This document shows positions 55,064 to 64,000 of a stretch of DNA of 64,000 nucleotides, one piece after another (position 1 is the stretch's first letter; every line of letters begins with the position of its first letter). The notes under the pieces were generated by a model. The model saw nothing but the letters and a program-made list of their open reading frames with translations. It did no database searches and was not told the DNA's origin. Both the position numbers and the translations under genes were made by a program. The DNA comes from Argopecten irradians (lineage: Eukaryota; Mollusca; Bivalvia; Pectinida; Pectinidae), in contig NC_091134.1 in NCBI RefSeq assembly GCF_041381155.1, positions 56,245,944 through 56,309,943 on the forward strand. Reading direction: 5' to 3'.

Positions 55064-58000
55064 CTGATAAAAAAGAAAAACAGAATAATCAAATAAGAGA
55101 TGATTTGTTATGAGCCAGGAATCTTCTGGGATATCTCGTAGGAAACATTCAACCTTCGAAATGGCCCCTGCGTATACAAGATTGCGCCAAGGATAGAATT
55201 TTGACCCGGCCACTGATTTGCTGGTTAATTATGAATTTCAAAAGTAAAAATGTTTTCTGAGAAGTAATTATTCATAGATAACAATGATATGAATATAGAA
55301 ATCCAGATTGTGATTTAGGTTCAAAATATCAATTTTGATAATGAATACATTTGTAGGTAGAATATTAGAATTTCAGGATTTTTCAGAGTAAAATGCACCT
55401 TATTACAAAATAGCTACTCTGGTTGGAGTTTGAACCGAAGGACACACATTGTTTTTCTATCTAGTGTTAAATAAGAACATAGACTTTAATTATAGAACAC
55501 AGTAGCTACATAATGTGAAATTGTTTTAATAATACATAACAAAAAAATAACAAACTTTAAAACTGTGGTCTATGTAAAGTTATTTAGTTGGTTGTTATCT
55601 ATAAGGTTGTGCCACTTGATACAAGATTTTCAAAATTTAGAAGTTAATATTTCAAATACTTGGATATGATTCACGGTTTTTAATGTATTCAGTTAAATAA
55701 TGTAGGGTTTGGAAACATTAATCTAACGCCCCGACAAATGGTAGATTCACAGGTTCACGTTTGTGACTATTGGAGCTGAAATGTCAAGCAGAATCAAGAT
55801 AAAAACATGTGCTGATTACCCTAACTCCATATGTTTGACACAAAATATTTACTAGAATATCAACATTCTCAGTTTATAAAGATGATACATGACTCAACAA
55901 TCAAATCTTATGTAGAATATATATTTACCTTCATCAGTGAAAGAATTAGCTGCAATCCCCCCTGAAATTAACAAGAGTCGGTTTTCAAAATATAGGTATA
56001 TAAGTATATGCGTATTGATGATGCCTTTGAAGTAACGATGAGCTATATTCTTGCACATTGCTCTTAGAGTACATTTATGGACATAAATAATTTTAAAAAA
56101 TGTTTTGTAAAAACAAGTGTATTACTTTCTTCAACTTCCCATCGTCATTTCATATCCCGTCATGACAGAAATGGGGGAAACAGTGTGGCCCGGCGCCTGC
56201 CCATGTCCTGACCCGGTCCATTAGTATTCCATATCAATACGTTGACATGTATGATTTACAATCAATAACAAATAACTATGTGTGAAAGAAGGGTCTCGGT
56301 GTGATTTGTACATAATGTTATTAATCAATCTCTGTCAATCAGCTGACGGAGCATGCTTCTTTGGCTAAGTTGATAGAGCCGAAGACCACCGGAGATCCAG
56401 GCTCAATTCCTGGTCGCAGCACTCGGCAGGAATATTTTCCCTGTTCACCTTCATTGGCGTCCAACTAAATAACTCTTAGGAGGAGGTTTGAGAGAATCGG
56501 CTTGCGATTTAGGAACTCTCAAGAATAACGGGGAGAATTAGAAAGGTGCGGGTCGATGTGGTTTGTACATAGTGTTAAAACACGTTCTTTGTCACTCAGC
56601 TTACGATACATGCTTCTTTTGCTCAGTCGGTAAAGTCAAAGTATTTAACCCTGCTGACCCAGGTTTTCTTCATGGTCGGGACATTCGACCCGAAAGTGTA
56701 TTTCTTCTACATATGTAACACATTTCCTTTAACATTTACCTCGTAATCCCGGTCGTGCTATTTGTGATCTTGGTGTCTTAAATTCCACATTCTGGATTTC
56801 TTTTGCTTCAGCAGTTGGTCCTTGGATGTTGCAAGATCCGGTTTGTTTTTTAAAGCCGGATATGATTTCCATCAGTGCTGGTTCAGTTAATTCTTCAGAG
56901 CCTTTAAAAATAAGCGATATAATTAAATAGGCGAAAGTGCTGAAATCCAAGTAGAAGGAAATCTAAAATGTTTGCTTTTCCATTGAATTCATATGACAAG
57001 AGAATATACTTAAACTTCGATGGTATTTTTAATGTTAATTACATTTTTTCTGTCGTTTCGAATTAACGTGGAACGTTAAAGTATTACACAACAGAACTCG
57101 AGCGATTATCGAAAAGTGGTTATCCTAGAGAAGGTTTGAATAAATCTGCTTTTCGTTTGGCTGTAAAAGTAAAATTAGGATATGAAGTAATCGTGAAATA
57201 AAAACGATGGATAGTTTCTGCAATGTATAATGAGAACCATAAATTTATTCAAATCAAAATCCGAATTACATTTTTGTATAAGTCTGTCATTAAGATCGGT
57301 TATTTACATTTATGTATCAATAAGAATAAGTATCATTTTACATTACGTATAATATGGACTCGTTATTGACTCTTCATTAACTGAATTATTTATTTGCAAG
57401 TACATTTGATGACTGGTGCATAATTCATCACATTTGAAGCTATATTACCTTGATTTTGCCTGAGGCGTTGGATAGCAGTTTGTATAGTCCAGTCGTCGTA
57501 TCCCATATCTATGAGACCTCTTACAGCAGGCGAATTCATGTCTGGAAATGTACCCCATTTAAGCATTGATGTAACAATTTTTAACTTCATAGAGTATGAA
57601 AGAAATTTTGTTTGCAAAAAGTGTGAATCCGCGTAGCGGATTCACAAAAGTTTGCATACAAAATTTATTTCATAACTCTATGAAGTTAAAAAAATGTTAC
57701 ATCAATGCTTATACTTTTAAGCGTACGCCTCTATTGATTTTTCAATGGATTATATTTTTTCTAAATCAATACGCAACGTCGACGTCTCTATTGTGACGTC
57801 ATGATTACGTCGGATTTTCGCGCCGTTCTCAGATTTTTTCTTCATGGTATATAAATGAAAATAATCTGCCAATCAGAGAGTTGGATTTAAGATGAAAACT
57901 AATGAAAATAATTATATAATTGTTAAAAGACAAATAAAAATGAAAATATTTCATCACAGGCAATCTTTATGCCAAATAACGTTTAGGTTATTTCAGTAAG

Positions 58001-61000
58001 TTGCAATCAAATGAATGAATATGTGCAAATTCTAACATTGAAATATGGGTGTAATACTGGTAATATTCATTGTTATTGATATTTTGCGATAGCAGAACCC
58101 CATGCTTAATATCAATGTATAACATACCTTCTCTAAAGCTTTGTCTGAGCTCCTGATCGGTCTTCTCTGGAGAACCAAATGTCGAGGTACTGTTGTTGGT
58201 TTCGAATTTTGATTCAGTGTGTTTCCCGGCAAATTTTTGTGATGTAGTAGTGCCAGTCTGGCGATCATTGTGTGTTTGTACGCTGGCAGTCTGAGTGGTG
58301 ACACTTTGCCCGTGGCTTGATGTTTGTCCAGGTATGCTGATATATTCATTTGGAAGTGTCTTAATATAAAGAAAGATAAATTGGTAACTAATAGACAGCA
58401 CTAAATCAGCAAGAAATAAAAATTCCATTTCAACATTTGTACCTGGTACATGGGGAAAGTTTTTTTTTAATCTTGCGTCTGATTATGGCTTATATTGTAA
58501 CCACTTATTAAAATAAAAAGAGGTATATAATTGAACTTGCAGATTGATAGTACATACATTTAGAGTAGAATTAAAGTTAATGTAATTTTGAATTTTCCTT
58601 CGAGTGTACATATCACCTTTGATATTTTCAATCATTATTGGCCAATCAGAACGCAACATTTACACTAAAATATTGTTTTGTCTCGAGTACCTTTTTTAAA
58701 AAACAAAATCAAAATATAATATTACTTATATATCCTACCTATAAATTTTTAATTTTTAATTTTTGGAGCATAAATATGTTGCAGTAGATTATCTATGTTA
58801 TATTCCCTCTAATTTTGTGCCCCATTTGTGGGATTAAATTAGTAAGCGGGAAATCACGGCTGATTGAAATACATGTACTGAACTGGTATATGTTGGCCTT
58901 GTCTATACCCAACGAAAAACAGTAAGAAATAGAATATTCCTTGCTTCATCTCGTGGAAACTTTAATTGTTTTTTTTTAAGAACCAAGGAGTATCCTCTCT
59001 ATATAGATTATACCAAAGCGATATTAAACGATTTAGATTCAGGTAATCCGAGAGTACACTGTTTTATTTAGATGGCAATAGCCATGCAAATCTAGGTCAA
59101 ATCCGATCAACTCAACAGGAGGCTTTCAACTTTATGATAGGTGAATATTATTAGGAAGCGTGCTTCTTAATGCGAGTGACGTATACACCCCATCTTCAAA
59201 GCAATCATATTTAACAAATCTAGATACTTAATATGTTTTAAACTTGCACTGAATTGTGATTGATTGAAATAAAAAAAACTGACCAGTTCTCTTTGCCTCT
59301 GAAGTACCAAGTTAATAAAGGATTGTCCTTTATGTTGTTTGACGTGAATGCAGCGTGGAAACCAGCGAGCATGTTCCACCCATGGATCATCTCCAGGCTC
59401 CCAGTTCCTCAGTCCTCCTCCACAAACGAAGCATCTGACATAATCACCATAACCTTAAACATCCAAAGTACAAAACATTACATGTAGAGAAAACACGCTG
59501 ATTTCCATAATAAAATATTGTTGGTTTTCTCGGAGGGCGGTCAATAAAGTACGGAAAAAGAGGCGTAATGGCGTCATTATAATTGTCATATTATCATCTG
59601 ATATGTAATCGATTAGATTTAATATGGGTTAGGTGTTCTCTTAATTTAAAAGAAGTCGAAAGGTAATTTCATTACGTTAATATCAAAGTCATCAATTGAT
59701 TATCAAACCTGCGTAAAAGAATCCCGCTTTTGCCATAACTAGAGGTGTCTGGTCCAGATGATTTGGGAAGCCGTTGAACGTCCCTGCTCTCGACGTCACT
59801 GACGAGTAGTTAGGATATCGTGGTCTTGCTGCTGCAGCCTCCGTATTGTTGAAGTTTGTTGCTGCTCCCGTATTACTTGAGTTTCTTGCATCTCCATTTA
59901 CTAATGTCTGGTCTTGTTGTCTCTGTAGTGGTTGCTGACCTCCGCCGGTTTGTTCCAGGCGCAACTGCTGACGCTGATCCAGTGTCGTTGGATGCTGCTG
60001 GTTCATGGGCTGTTGCTGATTACAAGCATCACCAGATCCCATCTTACTTGAATGACCATTCGGTGCGCCTTTGGGTGTAAGTGCGGGATTCGTTGTTGTT
60101 AAAGGAGATGCAGTAGCTGATGAATTAGGACTAACTGTCTGTAGCGATGTAGTAGTTTGTATAGCTGTGCGAGAAGAGGCCCTGGAAGCTGACGTGGCTG
60201 GTGGTGGTCCTCGTTTAATACCGGATCCCTCGGCTGCTTTTGGTATATTCCCAGTTGTATCTGTTTTTTTGCTGGGCTTGAGTTCTAGAAACAATGATGT
60301 AACCATTCCTGGTGTTGACAGTATCGCATTTTGTTCCGCTCCATCCGATCCTCTACTCGAAATATCTATAAACAATAACACTTATACAAGCCTAAACATA
60401 TTCTTCCAAAAATATATACATTATATACTTTAATGCGATTTTTGTTTTATATTCTTTGAAGCGTCATGAACAAAAATTGATCTAATAAAGTAACAGTAGA
60501 TATGCCATAAAATTATATTAAACTATATTTTTATTGCTAGTACACTACACTGTAATAGCTTTGATTATCTATTGTATAATATTTGAATTTTACTGCAGCC
60601 TTAATATTAAAAGCTATAGTCAGTTACTGACCTTCTATAAAGGCAGAGAGGGTCAGAAAGATTTATTGGGAACGAGGGCGTAGCCCGAGCCTCTTATACT
60701 TCTTACTGACTATCTATGCCTCTATAGAGGCCAGTAACTGACTATATAACGAATTTATCGTATCGAGGACCATTGATTTGTTTCATTAGGTCTGTGCTTC
60801 TTATAATTTATTTTGTCAAGAATCTGAAATCAAACTTTAATTATGCCCGCGAAGGTGACAAATATTACACACAATCGCCGTTTTCTTTTTGGAAGGAATC
60901 TGCAAATATTCTGTGTAAGAAACCTGAGAATAATACTGAATACTTCATAAATCAACAATAATTGATAAAATTGATAAAAGACTGGCTGTTTAATGAAATT

Positions 61001-64000
61001 ATCACAAACAAAAGTGATACAAACATCCATCCAACATTTAAAGCACAATCCCCATGGTCATCTCTGCATAATCGCTGATATAAACTCTTAAACGTTACGA
61101 TGATACATTGATTGTTGAGTGAGGATTGATCTATAGTAACAAACCCTCTATAATCACAGTCGAGAAAACACTTAAATTACTATGTTGAACTTTCACCGCG
61201 TCATCAACTTTCAAACTGGCCTAGGGGAAGCAACTCGTATTTAAAAAATGCATTTCATTTATCCTGAAGTATCAAAACGATTGAAGTTAATTTTACACAA
61301 TAAAATAACAAGTACTATATACTTTTACGGCAATGAATGGTATATTTATGTGGAGCGAGGGCGTGAACTGCCATATTGCATTATAATGAAATGAACTGAC
61401 CCCCTATACAGTTAAATGCCAATCATTTGGACATTTTTCTGTCCGAGGTGCGATAAATATTCTTATTTGTTCACAGTTGACAGTTATCGGCACATCAATT
61501 GAAACAGCTTTAGAGATGCCTAGTAAAATGGTTGTTGTGTCCAGAAATAAGCAATATTGTCTTTGAAAAGTTATCAGATGTAACCATTATAATTGAACTA
61601 CTTCAGTTGCCATTTATGGATGATGAATTTGACTGAACATTGAATATGCCTTTGTCCAATTAACGTTAATGGTTTAACTAGGACAATATATACGATGAGC
61701 ATTGGGGAATAAAATTAACTCGATTTTTTCCTTAATCAATACCGGTGTGAATATAAAATCACATGAATAAAGTGATGAGTAATGTAAATGACAGCCTTGT
61801 TAGAGTTAATGTTATAGTTTTACCTCTTCCACCTGCCCTTCTGTCGACAGATACAGCTTTATCTCCGTGGATGGGAACATTTCGTTTGTCTTCTCCATTC
61901 ATGAACCTGCAATAAGGCAACTTTCTATAACCTTGATATGGAATAGAAGCGCTTAAGGGTAGCTACCTGTGCATCATAATTAGTTTGGGCATACTTTTTG
62001 ACCACCTACCTTATCTTTGTTTCGCAATTTCACACAACCGATAAATCAAATGACTACTTTCAGTATCATAGAACCGTAGACTTCTATTTGTGTCTGAAGC
62101 CATTTTATTATGAGAACATTAGTAAAAGCTTTCTAAGACAATGGTAACTAGAACTGTAAACCGATAGCTGACTAATACCCCTTCCCCTGCTTTCTCTTGT
62201 AAGAGGTGTCTGACTTGTTCTTAAAAATATCATGGTCACAGCAAAAGTTGTCCGGACAAATTTTAACTTGTGTATATTGACCTTGTTGCCGTGGCGACTA
62301 AAATTTTGACTAACGAAAACCTGCATGCTCATCCGAACATAATCCCAAACAATACTTTCAAATTTTATTGAAATTGATCTAGTAGTTTAGGTGGAGTTGT
62401 AAGGACAAATTTTGAAACCAGTGTATAACGACCTGGTTACCATGGCAACAAAACTTTTGACAAACGGAAACCTGCTGCATGACTTGGGGACCAAAAGTGA
62501 AAAAAGTGAAGAAAAAAACCTCCATGCATGTCTACAAAATGAAAAGTTTCATTGAAATCAATCCAGTGGTTTAGAGTTTTTAGAATTTAAAACCTGTGTA
62601 TAGTAACCTAGTAACCATGGCAATCAAAATGAAAACCTGCATATCTACACATGGTCCAAAACAATACTGCAAAGTTTCATTGAAAATGACTCAGTAGTGT
62701 AAGAGAAGTTGTCCAGATAAAATTAAGCTGTGTATAGTGATCTGGTTGCCATGTACACATGGTCCCCAAAAATACTGCAAAGTTTCATTGAAATCGGACG
62801 GACGGACGGACGGACGGACGAACAGACAGACATACAGATACACAGACAGAAAGGCAGAGAGATACACAGACAGACGGACACACAGACACACAGACACACA
62901 GACAAACAGACACACAGACAGATAACATTTAGATTATTTTTAATATCAGCTTAAACACTATTTATTGGCCCAACTTAATCATAAAATACGAGCGTATAAT
63001 CGTATAAACATGTACTGTCAATGGCCCCAGTGTGACCAAAGATCTAAACCAAACCTATGAAGATTATTTGAATTTTCTTCAATTTTGGATGAGTCGAAAA
63101 TGTTAATTTTTTTACATACGGCGGACGATGCACGACAGTGGACAAAATGAGAAAAAAAAAGTTATATGCCTAAATTTAACTGATATGCATCATAAATTGT
63201 TTGTGTTTAATTTACACGATAACAAATGAAATTAAGCCAGGTGTCTTTTACTTTGCTTGTCAAGACAACCAGAAATACAATTGTTATGGTCCTCCTTTTA
63301 TAAAGCACTCATATCGAATGAACACTATTTTTAGTATTGAAATTTTTATTGGTATAAATGTATAAAGCATTAACTTACCGACATCGTCGTGACTTTTGGT
63401 AGTGCACGGTGTAGACCGAGTCGCCTTTTTGCCAGTTGCCGTGGGCTACATTGCAGCTGAAACATATCACTACATCACTGTCACCAGTATAGTAGAATCC
63501 ATACTTAGCTAAAGTAACCGGCATCATTGGATTGTTCATTGGAAAGTTAAAGAACGTCTTCAGTCTCCCCCACTCATATACCATGGACTCGGTGACAGAA
63601 CAGACACCTATGGCCGCGATTACATCCAATGGAGCCTTGGTTTCTGAAGAAGTTGAATTGATAGTAAGTAACTGAGATCCACCGTCGGCACCCACTGCTC
63701 TGGATCCTTCCCGTTCATCGGATATTGTTTCATGAAGTGATGAACGATTGAAAGCCTTACTTTCACATCTATCATTATGGACTCCTAGTACTATACCTGA
63801 AGATAAATGCCTATCCCTAACATTTGATACATTTTGTTTGATGAAAGTTACTTCGCGTAACTGTCGTAACTGTCTGATGTGATTGAAACATGGAAGTTGG
63901 TTGTTTCCTGTAAAATAATTTCTGGTTTCATCAGCGACGTCGATATCATTGCTGTTTGGGGACAGGACCTTTTTCAGGACTATTTTCAAATTACTTTCTG
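54867..64000 (-). CDS. IAP gene 2: BIR1-BIR2-UBA-RING E3 ligase, 5' end beyond window
   Basis: Minus-strand exons, in transcript order: >64000-63379, 61906-61824, 60365-59709, 59453-59284, 58359-58128, 57541-57449, 56901-56740, 55961-55929, 55063-54867. Every junction is GT/AG and every phase agrees, giving about 749 codons in the window. Domains: polar N-terminal part (cut), BIR1, Gln/Thr/Pro-rich linker, BIR2, linker, UBA-like motif, linker, short helix, RING. The first four exons are near-identical to gene 1; the rest is different sequence with the same plan. The role expected from the family is a ubiquitin ligase acting on cell-death or immune signalling complexes. Converges with gene 1. 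No frameshift is seen, so this copy looks functional. Confidence 0.85.
55155..55596. mobile_element. Second copy of the CAACCAACTAAAT-ended element, left end lost
   Basis: Diverged copy of 4,733-5,170 in the same orientation; begins at TTCGAAATGGCCCCTG and ends ATTTAGTTGGTTG. The left inverted end is missing. Lies in the last intron of gene 2. Confidence 0.75.
55929..55961 (-). CDS. IAP gene 2 micro-exon (33 bp)
   Basis: Minus strand: acceptor aatttcag, donor gtaaat, phase 1 at both ends. Encodes [10 protein letters not shown] and joins in frame to exons on both sides, ending in the split Glu before RING. Without it the phase would still agree, so it could be optional. Confidence 0.6.
56291..56470 (+). 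mobile_element. tRNA-derived SINE, first unit
   Basis: Contains an A box (TGGCTAAGTTGATAGAG at about 56,361-56,378) and B box (GGCTCAATTCC at about 56,400-56,410) spaced as in a tRNA-type RNA polymerase III promoter, followed by CTGGTCGCAGCA, like a tRNA acceptor end. Preceded by GTGTGATTTGTACATA, which recurs in the second unit. No CCA-competent cloverleaf is evident. Confidence 0.65.
56545..56700 (+). mobile_element. tRNA-derived SINE, second, diverged unit
   Basis: Repeats the layout of the first unit: GTGGTTTGTACATAGTGTTA, then CTCAGCTTACG, CATGCTTCTTTTGCTCAGTCGG (degenerate A box) and AGGTTTTCTTCATGGTCG (degenerate B box). The two form a direct dimer in an intron of gene 2. Confidence 0.5.
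56740..56901 (-). CDS. IAP gene 2 exon: linker
   Basis: Minus strand: acceptor tttttaaag, donor gtaaat, phase 1 at both ends. Encodes [18 protein letters not shown], then a polar stretch ending ARPGLR. No domain recognised. Confidence 0.8.
57449..57541 (-). CDS. IAP gene 2 exon: UBA-like motif
   Basis: Minus strand: acceptor catttccag, donor gtaata, phase 1 at both ends. Encodes [20 protein letters not shown] and [10 protein letters not shown], homologous to the second UBA-like exon of gene 1 (41,778-41,876). Confidence 0.85.
57560..57711. repeat. Long hairpin, about 75-bp arms
   Basis: TAAGCATTGATGTAAC...TTAACTTCATAGAGT.ATGAA on the left pairs with the inverse on the right; the centre is the palindrome GTGAATCCGC-GTA-GCGGATTCAC. 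Near-perfect arms suggest a young foldback element. It starts 19 bases before the acceptor of the UBA exon (read on the minus strand). Confidence 0.85.
58128..58359 (-). CDS. IAP gene 2 exon: Ser/Thr/Gln linker
   Basis: Minus strand: acceptor ttatattaag, donor gtatgt, phase 0 start and phase 1 end, matching both neighbours. Encodes [18 protein letters not shown] and then [18 protein letters not shown]..., ending ELRQSFRE. It takes the place of the gene 1 exon at 37,066 but is different in sequence. First exon of the gene-2-specific tail. Confidence 0.8.
59284..59453 (-). CDS. IAP gene 2 exon: zinc-binding half of BIR2
   Basis: 170 bases, same borders, phases and C-x2-C-x16-H-x6-C ligands as 35,833-36,002 in gene 1. 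Completes the BIR2 begun in the preceding exon (AKAGFFYAG | YGDYVRC). Confidence 0.92.
59709..60365 (-). CDS. IAP gene 2 exon: Gln/Thr/Pro-rich linker and start of BIR2, intact
   Basis: 657 bases, phase 1 at both ends, acceptor gtttatag, donor gtttga. A linker rich in Thr, Ser, Pro and Gln ([20 protein letters not shown]) leads to the BIR2 start [20 protein letters not shown] and GFFYAG. This intact frame is the reference for the frameshifted twin at 34,876-35,554. Confidence 0.9.
60611..60740. mobile_element. Compact MITE, inverse copy
   Basis: Arm counterpart of 34,495-34,626; it was present before the arms were duplicated. Confidence 0.8.
61824..61906 (-). CDS. IAP gene 2 exon completing BIR1
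   Basis: 83 bases, twin of 33,333-33,415; supplies the C-R-F end of BIR1 and a basic segment (VDRRAGGR). Phase 2 start, phase 1 end. Confidence 0.88.
62270..62925. repeat. Inverse copy of the intronic tandem repeat and microsatellite
   Basis: Counterpart of 32,307-33,000 in the left arm. The microsatellite (about 62,795-62,925) is somewhat shorter, as expected for a fast-changing tract. Confidence 0.8.
63379..64000 (-). CDS. IAP gene 2 exon: BIR1, cut by window edge
   Basis: Twin of the last third of 29,882-31,866. Encodes the polar stretch and BIR1 ([13 protein letters not shown] ... CFSC ... H ... C) with a complete zinc-ligand set; donor gtaagt. The exon continues beyond base 64,000, so whether gene 2 shares the long disordered part cannot be seen. 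Confidence 0.88.

Larger units (their letters stand above)
59252..64000. repeat. Right arm of large inverted repeat, continues past window
   Basis: Inverse of 31,245-36,034, 41 bases shorter because of the insertions in the left arm. Left boundary at 59,252, inside the intron after the BIR2 exon. Confidence 0.95.

Noticed and set aside
56355..56425. Functional tRNA gene
   Set aside because: A and B boxes are present but a full cloverleaf is not evident, and a decayed second unit with the same flank shows it is a SINE.
58128..58336. Alternative shorter form of the gene 2 linker exon using the acceptor atatcag at 58,337
   Set aside because: Would start in phase 2 and not join the BIR2 exon, which ends in phase 0; the acceptor before 58,359 fits.

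Overview
This window looks like a piece of an animal nuclear genome, most likely a mollusc and probably a bivalve. It is AT-rich, its genes are split into short exons with GT/AG borders, introns are long, and it carries many decayed LINE, BEL/Pao, SINE and foldback elements. Its main genes are inhibitor-of-apoptosis (IAP/BIRC-like) proteins, a family known to be expanded in bivalves. The organism call is inference; no marker here fixes the species.

Layout: 1-1,148 is the C-terminal part of a LINE ORF2, cut by the window edge, followed by (GAT)n satellite. 2.8-10.3 kb is repeat-rich and apparently gene-poor: foldback MITEs, a nested insertion, an unassigned ORF and a minus-strand LINE wreck. 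11.3-25.5 kb holds a series of small plus-strand exons with mostly matching splice phases, including one that encodes a clear transmembrane helix. They are interrupted by a 51-bp minisatellite and a 742-bp tandem duplication of LINE debris. 25.67-29.76 kb is a BEL/Pao LTR retrotransposon, minus strand, with a GTTTC target duplication. 29.88-45.62 kb is IAP gene 1 on the plus strand, BIR1-BIR2-UBA-UBA-RING, in 12 exons. 45.6-54.9 kb is intergenic with nothing recognised. 54.87-64.0 kb is IAP gene 2 on the minus strand, BIR1-BIR2-UBA-RING, with its 5' end beyond the window.

The two IAP genes converge tail to tail. Their BIR-coding halves, introns included, form a near-identical inverted repeat: 31,245-36,034 on the left and 59,252-64,000 on the right. 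The roughly 23-kb spacer between the arms carries two different UBA-RING tails. The left arm stops exactly at a 14-base run of N. Both arms end just after the BIR2 exon, inside a phase-0 intron, and both tails start in phase 0, so inverting the spacer would exchange tails without breaking either reading frame. This is the most interesting structure in the window, but an assembly artefact must be excluded first.

Function: the BIR domains have complete zinc-ligand patterns, and the UBA-like and RING modules match ubiquitin-binding and E3-ligase roles known for cellular IAPs, so the predicted role is ubiquitin-dependent control of cell death or innate signalling. Phase-matched upstream exons raise the possibility that gene 1 begins with a membrane-spanning N-terminal part; this needs transcript support.
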